A stretch of DNA of 64,000 bases from Indolivaga capnocytophagoides DSM 22835 (GCF_000426485.1 NZ_AUFL01000005.1:1-64000), one strand, 5' to 3'; shown: positions 20,170-29,696, counted from the stretch's first letter. Notes: a model not told the origin generated them from the sequence alone. A program made the numbers and translations.

Positions 20170-20858
20170 GCAACATTACAGTAAAATATAATAAGAAGAT
20201 GAAAATGTCAGATCTTATTGATGCTGATTATAAATTGCTGCTATTACTTACACGCCTGAAATTCTCTTTGGGATTCGGGGATAAAAGCGTCGAAGCCGTA
20301 TGTCAAAAATATAATTTCGATGCAGAATGCTTCTTGTTTCTGGCTAATTTCCAATCAAACAAATCGATTGTCAATATACACGAAGTATTTGAAAAGCTGC
20401 CACTGGCTCCCTTCTTATACTACCTGAGATGCTCCCATGAATACTTTCTGGAAAAGAGATTACCAAATATCAGAAGAAAACTGAAACTAATTTTCGTTGA
20501 CTCGGAAAAAGAACTCGAAAATCTGGTATTAGACTTCTTTGACAATTATATGAAAGAAGTACAGGAACATATGATGTATGAAGACAACACTGTATTTCCT
20601 TATGTGCAGTCATTAATAGAAAAGTCAAATAAAGATAAATATTCGATCAATATATTTGAAGAACGCCACAATGATATCGAGGCTAAAATGACAGACCTGA
20701 AACGAATATTAATGAAGTATGTTTCAGGAATAAAAGACCAAACATTAATGACCAATATTTTGCTCGAATTGTATATGTCGGAAGAAGAACTTGCCGCTCA
20801 TACTTACATCGAAGACAAACTGGTAATACCACGTGTAAAGAAAATAGAAAAGCTATAA
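20166..20858 (+). CDS. Hemerythrin-like di-iron protein (RIC/YtfE-related)
   Basis: A 230-residue helical protein. The His/Glu ligands of a hemerythrin four-helix bundle are visible in order: H91 (CSHEYFLEKRLP), H135 and E139 (EHMMYEDNTVFPY), H168 (EERHNDIE), H212 and E216 (AAHTYIEDKLVIPR). The first 70 residues look like the small helical domain that precedes hemerythrin in RIC/ScdA proteins but lack its Cys pair. RIC proteins repair iron-sulfur clusters after nitrosative or oxidative damage. Given the overlapping LuxR gene, this copy may instead be a sensor. Its own promoter is not seen; it is read from the LuxR gene. Confidence 0.85.
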   Translation: MSNITVKYNKKMKMSDLIDADYKLLLLLTRLKFSLGFGDKSVEAVCQKYNFDAECFLFLANFQSNKSIVNIHEVFEKLPLAPFLYYLRCSHEYFLEKRLPNIRRKLKLIFVDSEKELENLVLDFFDNYMKEVQEHMMYEDNTVFPYVQSLIEKSNKDKYSINIFEERHNDIEAKMTDLKRILMKYVSGIKDQTLMTNILLELYMSEEELAAHTYIEDKLVIPRVKKIEKL

Positions 20859-20862
20859 ATGC

Positions 20863-20892
20863 TTTGTCTTTATAAAATAATTCATATATTTG
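20863..20892 (+). promoter_or_regulatory. Promoter of the surface-protein operon
   Basis: TTTG (20863-20866), an 18-nt spacer and TATATTTG (20885-20892) are a good match to the Bacteroidota consensus. The start would be near 20899, giving a leader of about 435 nt before the ATG at 21335. Confidence 0.6.
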
Positions 20893-21003
20893 TCAGATAA
20901 ATAACTCTTTACCAACAGAGAATGATCTTATATTTCACACATAAAAGACTAGCAGCCCTTCTGAATTTTAACAATTTAGATTTGCTTGTGTCGTGTGAAA
21001 TAT

Positions 21004-21040
<37 letters not shown>

Positions 21041-21253
21041 GCATCTAGCGTAATAATCAAACAAAAAATTCTATTATGTCAAAATGACGAAGCGTTTTTT
21101 TATGCTTTGAGTTTTGTCGTATATCTACCTAAACTAATATATATATTATCAAAAGTAAACCGACAGGATAAAGCGTGCACAGCAGTGTTGTTGTTTTGTT
21201 GTCGTTCTGAATCTGCTTCAAGCATATACTTGTCCGACAGTCGGTTTCATCAT

Positions 21254-21294
21254 GCAGTAAAGTGCATCCTCTGCACTTTACTGCTTTCTTTCTT
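21254..21294 (+). terminator. Terminator-like hairpin in the leader (possible attenuator)
   Basis: GCAGTAAAGTGCA (21254-21266), loop TCCTC, then TGCACTTTACTGC (21272-21284) and TTTCTTTCTT. It lies upstream of the first gene of the operon rather than downstream of a gene, so conditional termination is plausible. Confidence 0.5.
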
Positions 21295-21334
21295 ACTAAC
21301 AATTACTCGAAATATAAACAACAAATGAACAACA

Positions 21335-21919
21335 ATGAAAAAAATCTTATTCTCGATGCTATGCTTTATCTACATAACATCATTTTCACACGCACAAGTT
21401 GGTATCAATACTCAAAGTCCACACACAAGTGCAGCATTGGATGTCACAAGCCCCAATAACGATAAAGGAGTACTTATCCCACGTATGACTACGGCTCAGA
21501 AAACAACGATCTCTGCTCCCGCTGCCGGACTAATGGTGTATGACACTTCAAAAAAATGTCTTTCCCAGAATGTAGGCTCGTCTATATCTCCCATTTGGAT
21601 ATGTCTGGCTCAAAATGAGACTCAATTCTTCTATATGCCTTCAGTAGCTATAGACGCATCAACAGTGGCAATCGGTAAAACTCTAGATTTATATACCGAA
21701 TACAAAAAACAGTTCGGAACACCTAATGCAAAAAGTACAAGTGCACCAGCCAGCATACCTTATTTTCCATCGGCAAACGACTTATATTATTATATAACCT
21801 ATTATGATCCTAATGTAATCAAGATCAATGCTTTGACCGATAGCGGAGTTGCTAGCTATGACATACTAAAAGAAGCAGATTATCAATCATTTATAAATGT
21901 TATATTTGTTATTAAATAA
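21335..21919 (+). CDS. Secreted surface protein, paralogue 1
   Basis: A 194-residue protein with a signal peptide (1-20, ending FSHAQ). It begins after cleavage with VGINTQSPHTSAALDV and continues GVLIPRMTTAQKTTI and PAAGLMVYDTSKKCL, the repeat unit found at the start of many Bacteroidota secreted and tail-fibre-like proteins. The C-terminal half (about 105-194) is aromatic-rich (DLYYYITYYDPNV) and ends VIFVIK. It is clearly paralogous to the third gene of this operon. Function unknown; surface adhesion or structural use is a guess. The first gene of a three-gene operon; 9 nt separate it from the second. Confidence 0.75.
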   Translation: MKKILFSMLCFIYITSFSHAQVGINTQSPHTSAALDVTSPNNDKGVLIPRMTTAQKTTISAPAAGLMVYDTSKKCLSQNVGSSISPIWICLAQNETQFFYMPSVAIDASTVAIGKTLDLYTEYKKQFGTPNAKSTSAPASIPYFPSANDLYYYITYYDPNVIKINALTDSGVASYDILKEADYQSFINVIFVIK

Positions 21920-21928
21920 GGAATATCA

Positions 21929-23479
21929 ATGAACAGAATAATAATACTTTTTGTAGTACTCCTGTCTGCATTAACGATGCAGGCTCAACGCTCTTCATAT
22001 ATCTGGTACTTTGGAAGGAATGCTGGACTTGATTTCAACAACACTCAATCGGCAACATCCTCTACAAGCCAAATAATCAATGATGTCCCCACCCCTCTAA
22101 CTGGTCCAATCTATACAAATGAAGGATGTTTTACTTATAGTGACCGTATAACAGGACAAGTACTTATATCATCGGACGGCATGAATGTTTATAACAAAAA
22201 TAATGTTCTGATGCCAAATGGAACAGGACTGCGAGGAAATCCTTCATCGACCAGTTCCGGAATAATAGTTCCATATCCGGGTAAAAAAAATACATTTCTG
22301 ATATTTACAGTTTCAGCAACCACTGAAGGCAACAAATATGGAATTAATTATTCGGTCGTAGACATGTTGCTTGATAGTGGTTTGGGCGATGTTGTAGCTT
22401 CCCAAAAGAATATAAATCTTCCACTCAACAGTTCAGGCTATAATAATGCAGATGCAGCCGAAAATATCTCAGCTGTACAACACGCCAATGGGGTAGATTA
22501 TTGGCTACTTACCCGTTTCCGTGATGTAATCTTAGTTTGGGAGATTACATCTTCTGGAATTTCTTCTACTCCATCAATTTATAAAACAAGTCATAAGATA
22601 GGAGTACATCCTTATCCTATAGGAGGAGGCATCGGATATTTGAAATTCAATAGCGATGGCTCGAAATTTATTCATGTAGATCATTCAGCTTATAATAGAT
22701 CATGGTTTACAATTGCCGATTTTAACCGCACGACAGGTGTTGTAAGCAATATTAAAGAACGGGATATTGAAAATGAGTATGGAGCGGCATATGCTCTCGA
22801 ATTTTCAAATAATAGCGAATATCTGTATGTGGCTACAATCGAAAGTACTCCAGCAAAAAACGGGCTTTATGTTTCGAAAATGAGCGATGTCGAAAATTTA
22901 TCTCAAACACCTATTCCGGCAACTAAACTGAATGATGTTATCAGCTGCATACAAATGGGGGCGGACAGACGGATTTATGGTATTGCCAACGGATTAAGAA
23001 ATCTTTATATAATAGCCAATCCTGATGAAGGAGATACACAAGTCTCTATTCTGACCAATTATCTGAATACCGGAACAATGGGACGATTAGGTTTACCCGT
23101 ATTTGCCATATCATTCTTTAAAACACTCCCTATTATGGCAAAAGATCCAATATGCGTAGGTATAAGCAATACTTATCGTATAACAATATCCTTATCCGGT
23201 ATAGCCCGCTTAGTTGACCTTACTTGGGATTTTGACGATGGTACAGTTATAACACAAAATATTCCTTCGGGAAGCAGTAGTACAAGCACATTCCATTATA
23301 CGCACACCTATACAACCAACGGTACATACACTTTGACAGTATCTCCTAGTATTGATGACGGGGATGGACAAATATACACAGACCCTGATAAGATCAGTAA
23401 ACGGATAATAACAGTAAGTGACTGCAGTGTCATTACTAATCCAATGATAAGAACCAATATAATAAAAGAAAAACAGTAA
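21929..23479 (+). CDS. Secreted PKD-domain protein
   Basis: A 516-residue exported protein with a signal peptide (1-19, ending MQAQ). The N-terminal two thirds carry repeated short beta motifs (SSYIWYFGRNAGLDFN, GIIVPYPGKKNTFLIF, IGGGIGYLKFNSDGSKFIHV) that look like a beta-propeller. Residues about 415-500 form a PKD domain (DLTWDFDDGTVITQN, then FHYTHTYTTNGTYTLTV). The layout resembles surface proteins of the T9SS/gliding group, but the last residues (NPMIRTNIIKEKQ) show no T9SS sorting domain. The stop shares one base with the next start (TAATG), so translation is coupled to paralogue 2. It may be a scaffold for the two small flanking proteins. Confidence 0.75.
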   Translation: MNRIIILFVVLLSALTMQAQRSSYIWYFGRNAGLDFNNTQSATSSTSQIINDVPTPLTGPIYTNEGCFTYSDRITGQVLISSDGMNVYNKNNVLMPNGTGLRGNPSSTSSGIIVPYPGKKNTFLIFTVSATTEGNKYGINYSVVDMLLDSGLGDVVASQKNINLPLNSSGYNNADAAENISAVQHANGVDYWLLTRFRDVILVWEITSSGISSTPSIYKTSHKIGVHPYPIGGGIGYLKFNSDGSKFIHVDHSAYNRSWFTIADFNRTTGVVSNIKERDIENEYGAAYALEFSNNSEYLYVATIESTPAKNGLYVSKMSDVENLSQTPIPATKLNDVISCIQMGADRRIYGIANGLRNLYIIANPDEGDTQVSILTNYLNTGTMGRLGLPVFAISFFKTLPIMAKDPICVGISNTYRITISLSGIARLVDLTWDFDDGTVITQNIPSGSSSTSTFHYTHTYTTNGTYTLTVSPSIDDGDGQIYTDPDKISKRIITVSDCSVITNPMIRTNIIKEKQ

Positions 23480-24057
23480 TGAAGAAATTTCTTTATATAA
23501 CCATCTGCTGTATATATGCAACAATGGGATACTCACAGATAGCAATCAATACCGAAACTCCAGATGCGAGTGCTGTATTTGATATAGAATCGACAACAAA
23601 AGGAATTATTCTGCCCAGATTAACTACCACAGATAAAGAAACAATAGTGTCTCCGGCGACAGGGCTCATAGTGTATGATACTACAAAAAAATGCCTTTCG
23701 ATGAATATCGGTTCGGAAGAGAGTCCCAACTGGATCTGCGCAACACAAAATTCGACACATTTTTTTTATATGCCATCTATAAATGTACCAACGCCAAGCT
23801 TGGGTGTGGCAACCACCCCTCTTGACCTCTATGCGGAGTATAAAAAACAATTTGACACTCCTATGTATAAAAGCACAAACGCTCCAGCTCAGATTCCTTA
23901 CTACCAGTCGGCAAAGGATTTAGATTATTATGTCACCTATTATGACAGTAATGTTATGAACGTAAGCAATATTGATAACACTGGTAAGATGTCCTATCAC
24001 ATCATTCGCAAAGCAGACTTAGATTCTTATATGAATGTTGTATTTGTTGTAAAATAG
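23479..24057 (+). CDS. Secreted surface protein, paralogue 2
   Basis: A 192-residue protein with a signal peptide (1-19, ending GYSQ), paralogous to the product at 21335. Shared features in the same order are AINTETPDASAVFDI, GIILPRLTTTDKETI, ATGLIVYDTTKKCL, a WICA block, FFYMPS, LDLYAEYKKQF, DYYVTYYDSNV and a final YMNVVFVVK. The two copies probably arose by duplication around the PKD gene and then diverged substantially. No function is known to me. It ends the operon before a shared terminator. Confidence 0.75.
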   Translation: MKKFLYITICCIYATMGYSQIAINTETPDASAVFDIESTTKGIILPRLTTTDKETIVSPATGLIVYDTTKKCLSMNIGSEESPNWICATQNSTHFFYMPSINVPTPSLGVATTPLDLYAEYKKQFDTPMYKSTNAPAQIPYYQSAKDLDYYVTYYDSNVMNVSNIDNTGKMSYHIIRKADLDSYMNVVFVVK

Positions 24058-24072
24058 GTATTTTGTAATCAT

Positions 24073-24108
24073 AAAAAAAGCTCGCATTGTAAAAATACGA
24101 GCTTTTTT
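24073..24108. terminator. Bidirectional terminator between the surface operon and pgk
   Basis: AAAAAAAGCTCG (24073-24084) pairs with CGAGCTTTTTT (from 24098), extended by ATT/AAT inside the loop side. Converging genes on both strands end within 25 nt. Confidence 0.85.
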
Positions 24109-24131
24109 ATATATCTCTAATGTAGGATCGA

Positions 24132-25394
24132 TTAATAACCTCTGATCGCTTTTACTCCGGGAAGAACTTTTCCTTCGATAAATTCAAGCAATGCTCCACC
24201 ACCTGTAGATACATAAGATACCTGATCCGCCAATCCAAATTTATTCACACAAGCAACAGAGTCACCACCTCCAACGAGAGAAAATGCTCCATGTTTAGTA
24301 GCTTCTGCAATAGCCTCTGCAATAACTTTTGAACCATGAGCGAAATTATCAAATTCGAATACACCTACAGGACCATTCCATAGAATAGTTTTCGAATTTT
24401 TGATTACTTCAGAAAATTCAGCTTCACCTTTTGGACCTATATCAAAACCAGACCATCCGTCAGGAATATTAGCAGCATCAGCAAACTGAGAGTTCGCGTC
24501 ATTAGCAAACTTATCTCCGATCTTAGCATCCGATGCCAATACTAGGTTTACATTATTAGCCTTAGCTTTAGCCATTATTTCTTTAGCAAGATCCAGTTTA
24601 TCGTCTTCGCAAAGAGAGTTACCGATTTTTCCGCCTTTAGCTTTTTCGAAAGTAAACGCCATACCACCACCGATGATCAGATTGTCAACTTTAGATAGAA
24701 GGTTTTCGATAATATCAATTTTAGAAGAAACTTTAGATCCCCCGATAATTGCAGTAAACGGACGAGCAGGATCTTTCATGATTTTTTCGACTGCATCCAC
24801 TTCTTTTTGAAGCAGGTAACCAAACATTTTATGATCTGCATCAAACAAGTCGGCGATAAGAGCTGTAGATGCGTGTGCACGGTGAGCTGTACCGAAAGCA
24901 TCATTTACATATACATCAGCGTATGAAGCCAATGTTTTAGTAAATTCTTTCTGTGATTCTTTGACTGCTTTTTTAGCAGCAGCCTTCACTTCATCGGAAG
25001 CATCATCAGCTAATCCACGAGGTTTTCCTTCTTCCTCTGCATAAAAACGAAGGTTTTCAAGAAGAAGAGCCTCTCCGGGTTGCAAAGCAGCAGCTTTCAT
25101 AGCAGCCTCTTCGCTTGCACAATCACTTGCAAACTGAAGATCTACACCTAAAAGTTTAGACACATGAGCAAGAATGTGTTTCAATGAATATTTATCTTCA
25201 ACACCTTTAGGGCGACCCAAATGCGATGCAATAATAGGACTGCCACCATCAGCGATAATTTTTTTCAAAGTAGGCAGAGCTGCACGGATACGTGTGTCAT
25301 CAGTGATGTTAAAGTCCGCATCAAGAGGCACATTAAAGTCAACTCTCACAAAAGCCTTTTTACCGGCAAAGTTAAATTTGTCAATTGTTATCAT
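24132..25394 (-). CDS. pgk: Phosphoglycerate kinase
   Basis: The 420-residue glycolytic enzyme transfers phosphate from 1,3-bisphosphoglycerate to ADP. Landmarks: [10 protein letters not shown] near the start, ASHLGRPKG (substrate-binding), [27 protein letters not shown] (catalytic/substrate residues), [25 protein letters not shown] and the nucleotide-binding GPVGVFEF and [10 protein letters not shown] near the end. Length and order are standard for bacterial Pgk. An exact AGGTCTGAGACCT-type palindrome (minus orientation) lies 25 nt before the start, and a -7 box TATATTTG occurs at 25507-25500, so the palindrome would be in the leader. Confidence 0.97.
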   Translation of the reverse strand: MITIDKFNFAGKKAFVRVDFNVPLDADFNITDDTRIRAALPTLKKIIADGGSPIIASHLGRPKGVEDKYSLKHILAHVSKLLGVDLQFASDCASEEAAMKAAALQPGEALLLENLRFYAEEEGKPRGLADDASDEVKAAAKKAVKESQKEFTKTLASYADVYVNDAFGTAHRAHASTALIADLFDADHKMFGYLLQKEVDAVEKIMKDPARPFTAIIGGSKVSSKIDIIENLLSKVDNLIIGGGMAFTFEKAKGGKIGNSLCEDDKLDLAKEIMAKAKANNVNLVLASDAKIGDKFANDANSQFADAANIPDGWSGFDIGPKGEAEFSEVIKNSKTILWNGPVGVFEFDNFAHGSKVIAEAIAEATKHGAFSLVGGGDSVACVNKFGLADQVSYVSTGGGALLEFIEGKVLPGVKAIRGY

Positions 25395-25419
25395 AACTTT
25401 TTGAGTTTAAATATATTTA

Positions 25420-25432
25420 AGGTCTCAGACCT
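25420..25432 (-). repeat. AGGTCTGAGACCT palindrome, 25 nt before pgk
   Basis: Exact copy read on the minus strand, followed by TTAA and preceded by an ATAATAAT run as in the other copies. Confidence 0.8.
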
Positions 25433-25499
25433 ATTATTATTCTTAGAAAGAACCATTCATCCAGTAAACAAGTTACCGGTAATCACAAAATAAGCGATA

Positions 25500-25507
25500 C
25501 AAATATA
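25500..25507 (-). promoter_or_regulatory. Promoter -7 box of pgk
   Basis: TATATTTG on the minus strand, 105 nt upstream of the start. No clear -33 box. Confidence 0.4.
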
Positions 25508-25604
25508 CAAAATTATGTATTAGATATTTTACCATAAAATTAAAAAGAGCGGTCACTTATTAAAAAATAAATAAACCGCACTTATTCTAACTTCTCATTG
25601 GCGT

Positions 25605-26042
25605 CTATGCCTCTTCTTCATTTTTCTTTTTCGAAGGAAGGTATCCCCAGATAATACCAATTACGAGTAAAATTAAAACAGGCTTCAACCCGATTTTATT
25701 CCATAATGAGGGGCTTGGACTATCTTTTAATTCGATATTAAACTCCTTCGAAACTTCGGCTAGTTCCGTCTCATTAAGTTCATAATAAGTTTTTTCGTCA
25801 TCCGACACCAAAACATACTGGGCATCACTGTAATTCCAGACAGGCATCCAGAATAAGCCGAACTGCTTATACATAATACCTATATTAAAATGTGTACCAT
25901 CTTCCATTCTTGCATCCGTAGGTAGTTTCTCCACAGTCTCCAGATTAGGTCCATCATGATAAATAATAAGACCTTTGGCCTCTACGTTCTGTGAGATTAC
26001 TAAGAAGAACATCACAAAAACAAATAAAATAAGCTTTTTCAT
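25605..26042 (-). CDS. Small membrane-anchored protein of unknown function
   Basis: A 145-residue protein with an N-terminal signal peptide (1-21, LILFVFVMFFLVISQNVEA), a periplasmic domain (about 22-115, with LIIYHDGPNL and MPVWNYSDAQYVLVSDD) and one C-terminal membrane helix (PVLILLVIGIIWGYLP) followed by a charged KKKNEEEA tail. I do not recognise the family. The frame opens earlier at a TTG (26081), but the ATG at 26042 gives a proper signal peptide and is preferred. It is probably an inner-membrane protein with its bulk in the periplasm. A -7-like TACTTTTG at 26102-26095 supports an independent promoter. Confidence 0.65.
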   Translation of the reverse strand: MKKLILFVFVMFFLVISQNVEAKGLIIYHDGPNLETVEKLPTDARMEDGTHFNIGIMYKQFGLFWMPVWNYSDAQYVLVSDDEKTYYELNETELAEVSKEFNIELKDSPSPSLWNKIGLKPVLILLVIGIIWGYLPSKKKNEEEA

Positions 26043-26574
26043 TAAAAAAAATTGTTTAAAAGTGTTGTTGAGTACTAACAATAGAATTGAGACACAAAAG
26101 TATAAAAAAAGTCTAAATCAAAAACATAAAAAAACACAACCATCTAAATATAAACAAATTACACTAACCACCAATAAAATCTGAACAAACAGAAATACAT
26201 TTCGAAATCAAACACAAAGCTTCAAACACAATAAATAATTGAAGATATAATACCTTCTCTTTTTGTCATTATTAAAAATAAGCCTTATTTTGTGCTTTTC
26301 TTATTAATTAGTAAGCCTACGAAAAGAAAAACGAGCTATGTCAGAAGGCATTGCAGAGGACTTTAAATACCTCTTACAATACAGCATTTACAGCTTAATC
26401 TTTTTTAACGACAAAATATTCATTCTGACATTTAACATTTATAAATTTGTCAGGCTTTTTAGGTAAAACCAAATAAAAGTAAGTTTTAATGACATTCTCA
26501 GAGAGAAGATGATCGATTGTCATTATTAATGATATAAATAGTAACAATAATATAACTAATAATATTTTCTACTT
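26043..26574. other. 532-bp divergent intergenic region before the bat operon
   Basis: No gene is seen. On the minus strand TTTG (26122-26119) and TACTTTTG (26102-26095), 16 nt apart, form a likely promoter for the small membrane protein. On the plus strand TAAATTTG (26442-26449) is the best -7 box for the bat operon, leaving a leader of about 120 nt. The middle is plain AT-rich sequence. Confidence 0.45.
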
Positions 26575-27567
26575 ATGGCTCAAGTTGATATTCGAGAATT
26601 GAATGAACGGATCGAAAGTAAGAGTGCGTTTGTAAACATGATAACAATAGGAATGGACAAAGTAATCGTCGGGCAGAAACACCTTGTCGAATCTTTGTTG
26701 ATTGGATTATTATCTGATGGACACATCCTTCTGGAGGGGGTTCCCGGACTTGCAAAAACCCTTGCAATCAAAACATTGGCTTCTCTTATCGAAGCTGACT
26801 ATCATCGTATACAATTTACTCCTGACTTACTTCCTGCCGATGTTATCGGTACTATGATCTACAGCCAGAAGAATGAAGAATTTTTGGTAAAAAAAGGTCC
26901 CATCTTTTCTAACTTCGTATTAGCGGATGAGATCAACCGTGCTCCGGCAAAGGTACAGAGTGCCCTGCTTGAAGCAATGCAGGAACGTCAAGTCACAATT
27001 GGTGAAACCACTATGAAGCTGCCCAAACCATTCCTTGTAATGGCAACTCAAAACCCGATTGAACAAGAAGGAACATATCCTCTGCCTGAAGCTCAGGTAG
27101 ACCGTTTCATGCTGAAGGTTATCATAAACTACCCGAAGAAAGAAGAAGAAAAATTAATCCTTCGCCAAAACATCCTCAATCAATACGAAGAAATTAAACC
27201 GGTAATGAAGGCCGACGAAATCATCGAAGCCCGTAAAGTGGTAAGTGATGTATATCTGGATGAAAAAATAGAAAAATATATTGTCGACATTGTTTTTGCC
27301 ACACGTTTTCCTGCTGATAACGGACTGCAATCACTTAAAGGGCTAATTGGTTTCGGGGCATCACCTCGTGCATCTATCAGTTTAGCATTGGCATCGCGCG
27401 CTTATGCATTTATCAAACGCAGAGGATATGTAATCCCCGAAGACGTGAGAGCTGTATGCCACGATGTATTGCGCCACCGTATCGGACTTACATATGAAGC
27501 GGAAGCAAGCAACACAACATCTGAAGAAATCATCAGCGAAATCTTAAATAAGATAGAAGTACCTTGA
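26575..27567 (+). CDS. moxR: MoxR-family AAA+ ATPase of the bat operon
   Basis: A 330-residue cytoplasmic AAA+ ATPase with Walker A GVPGLAKT (55-62), Walker B VLADEI (115-120), sensor TQNPIEQEGTYPLPEAQVDRF and a C-terminal lid. MoxR proteins act as chaperone-like ATPases that work with von Willebrand factor A proteins, remodelling or activating them. Here it heads the genes for a DUF58 protein, a BatD-like protein, two VWA proteins and BatC-E, the order known from Bacteroides. The operon has been linked to stress and oxygen tolerance, though its exact target is unsettled. It is 92 bp upstream of the DUF58 gene. Confidence 0.93.
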   Translation: MAQVDIRELNERIESKSAFVNMITIGMDKVIVGQKHLVESLLIGLLSDGHILLEGVPGLAKTLAIKTLASLIEADYHRIQFTPDLLPADVIGTMIYSQKNEEFLVKKGPIFSNFVLADEINRAPAKVQSALLEAMQERQVTIGETTMKLPKPFLVMATQNPIEQEGTYPLPEAQVDRFMLKVIINYPKKEEEKLILRQNILNQYEEIKPVMKADEIIEARKVVSDVYLDEKIEKYIVDIVFATRFPADNGLQSLKGLIGFGASPRASISLALASRAYAFIKRRGYVIPEDVRAVCHDVLRHRIGLTYEAEASNTTSEEIISEILNKIEVP

Positions 27568-27659
27568 TTCTGTGACCAGTCAGGCAAATTCGGAGATATG
27601 TCCTGAACGATAAGTATCGGCATATTCTCACATTAGAAAATTGGCATATTAACTGATTT

Positions 27660-28538
27660 ATGGAAACAAGTGAATTACTAAAGAAAGTACGTCAGATAGA
27701 GATTAAGACCCGTGGATTGTCCCGCAATATTTTTGCAGGACAATACCATTCTGCATTCAAAGGAAGAGGGATGGCTTTTTCGGAAGTTCGGGAATATCAA
27801 TTCGGTGACGATATCCGCGATATAGATTGGAATGTAACAGCCCGTTATAATAAACCTTTCATAAAAGTATTCGAAGAAGAACGGGAAATGACCGTTATGC
27901 TCTTGATTGATGTATCGGGCAGTCTCGACTTCGGTACGCACAATCAAACGAAACGGGATATTGTAACTGAAATGGCTGCTACTCTGGCATTTTCGGCAAT
28001 ACAAAACAACGACAAGATCGGTGTTATATTCTTCACCAATAAAATTGAAAAATTCATACCTCCGAAAAAAGGGAAAAAGCACATCTTATACATTATTCGT
28101 GAACTGATTGATTTTCAACCAACCAACACCCAAACAGATTTGGCGATGGTACTGAAATTTCTCACTAACGCCATAAAAAAAAGATGCACGGCATTTCTTA
28201 TTTCCGATTTTCTGGATGTACACGACTACGACAATGCTTTGACCATAGCCAACAGAAAACATGACCTGATAGCATTACAGATCTATGACAAGTTGGAAAC
28301 GGAATTGCCTGCAGTTGGGCTAATAAAAATGATCGACGCAGAAACAGGTGAAGATACATGGATAGATTCCTCAGCTAAGTCTGTTCGTGAACGCTATCAT
28401 AGGCATTACCAGAAACAGTTGATGAAAGTAGAAATGGCATTTACCAAAAGCCGGGTCGACAGTGTGTCGATAAATACGGACGAAGATTATGTCAAATCAC
28501 TGTTATCGCTCTTTCAGAAAAGGAATTACATGAGATAA
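27660..28538 (+). CDS. DUF58 (VWA-like) protein of the bat operon
   Basis: A 292-residue soluble protein with the DUF58 signature REYQFGDDIRDIDWNVTARY (about 43-62) followed by a VWA-like metal site DVSGSLDFG (around 83-91). It lacks membrane segments, unlike some DUF58 proteins. It is the usual direct partner of MoxR in this operon and is presumed to be folded or activated by it. The reading frame ends within an AGGTCTGAAACCT-type palindrome, where the stop TAA supplies the first base. Confidence 0.9.
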   Translation: METSELLKKVRQIEIKTRGLSRNIFAGQYHSAFKGRGMAFSEVREYQFGDDIRDIDWNVTARYNKPFIKVFEEEREMTVMLLIDVSGSLDFGTHNQTKRDIVTEMAATLAFSAIQNNDKIGVIFFTNKIEKFIPPKKGKKHILYIIRELIDFQPTNTQTDLAMVLKFLTNAIKKRCTAFLISDFLDVHDYDNALTIANRKHDLIALQIYDKLETELPAVGLIKMIDAETGEDTWIDSSAKSVRERYHRHYQKQLMKVEMAFTKSRVDSVSINTDEDYVKSLLSLFQKRNYMR

Positions 28539-28550
28539 GGTCTGAAACCT
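28538..28550 (+). repeat. AGGTCTGAAACCT palindrome inside the bat operon
   Basis: Variant of the 13-mer with one arm mismatch, starting on the last base of the DUF58 stop codon and 30 nt before the next ATG. Confidence 0.7.
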
Positions 28551-28580
28551 TACTTTGTTTAGTATTAGATACAAAAACTT

Positions 28581-29696
28581 ATGTTGAGAAATAAAACGCT
28601 TATATTAACGATCTTACTTTGCTGCGTATCCTTACTGCCATACACCATGTATGCACAAAAGGCTACTGCAAGAGTAAGCGTCGAGCCATACGAGATTTCG
28701 ATCGGGCAACAAGCGACTATCAGTTTACAAGTCATTGCTCCGAAAGGACGGCATATAGCTATGCCGGTATATGCCGACTCGCTAGTCACCGGTATAGAAG
28801 TACTGGCTATGCCCAAACCTGATACCACTTATGCGCATGAGGTGATGACTATAGTGCAGAAGTATGTAGTAACCTCTTTCGACTCGGCATTATACCATGT
28901 ACCTTACATTCCTGTAATTGATGGAAAAGATACAATCAAATCTAACGAACTTGGATTAAAAGTAATCACACCTCCCTTATCGGAAGCGACAAATGCATAT
29001 CTGGAACATTTGAAAGCAAATCCGAATGACTCCATCGTCTTTGATAAGTTAGGTGTATATGACATCAAACCTATTTTGCAGCCACCTTTCGTGTGGCAAG
29101 ATTATCTGATATATATATTGGGTATATTGCTTATATTGATGGCAATTGCTGCTATTATAATAGGTATTTATCTGTACAAGCAAAAGAAGAAAAAAGGATA
29201 TTTCTTCAAACCGGAAGTTATCAAACCGCCTCATGTCATCGCATTAGATGCGCTAGATCATGTAAAAGTAGAAAAACTGTGGCAGCAAGGACGGGAAAAA
29301 GAGTATTATACTGAACTTACAGAGATACTTAGAAAATACATCGAAGATCGCTACCATGTTAATGCTTTTGAAAAGACATCCGATGAGATACTCGCTACCA
29401 TAAATAACTTTATGGAGGCAGATTCGTCTTACGAGAGCCTGAAACAGATATTGAAACTGGCAGACTTTGTTAAGTTCGCTAAGTATAGACCATATCCTGA
29501 CGAAAATGACTTAAGCCTGATCAATGCATACCTGTTTGTCAATCAGACTAAGGTAGAAGAAATCGCACCTCCTGCAAATGAAAATGGAGAATCTAAAAAA
29601 ACTTCGGATGAAGAAGAACACGAGGAAAATATCAACTGGTCGATTTCTGAAGATGATATGATCAATGATCATAAAAATGATAAAAAAAACAAATAG
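28581..29696 (+). CDS. BatD-like membrane protein of the bat operon
   Basis: A 371-residue protein with a signal peptide (1-25, ending MYAQ), a periplasmic beta domain (about 26-165), a membrane helix (LIYILGILLILMAIAAIIIG, about 173-195) and a cytoplasmic helical tail (KLWQQGREKEYYTELTEILR) ending in an acidic KTSDEEEHEEN stretch. This layout (beta domain, one helix, small cytoplasmic helical domain) is shared with BatD further downstream, although the sequence is shorter. It is the usual third gene in Bacteroidota bat operons and probably contacts the VWA proteins in the membrane. Confidence 0.8.
   Translation: MLRNKTLILTILLCCVSLLPYTMYAQKATARVSVEPYEISIGQQATISLQVIAPKGRHIAMPVYADSLVTGIEVLAMPKPDTTYAHEVMTIVQKYVVTSFDSALYHVPYIPVIDGKDTIKSNELGLKVITPPLSEATNAYLEHLKANPNDSIVFDKLGVYDIKPILQPPFVWQDYLIYILGILLILMAIAAIIIGIYLYKQKKKKGYFFKPEVIKPPHVIALDALDHVKVEKLWQQGREKEYYTELTEILRKYIEDRYHVNAFEKTSDEILATINNFMEADSSYESLKQILKLADFVKFAKYRPYPDENDLSLINAYLFVNQTKVEEIAPPANENGESKKTSDEEEHEENINWSISEDDMINDHKNDKKNK

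Noticed and set aside
21107-21328. 73-codon open frame in the surface-operon leader as a leader peptide
   Set aside because: It starts at TTG, spans two inverted repeats and the terminator-like hairpin, and has no recognisable signal or regulatory codon run.
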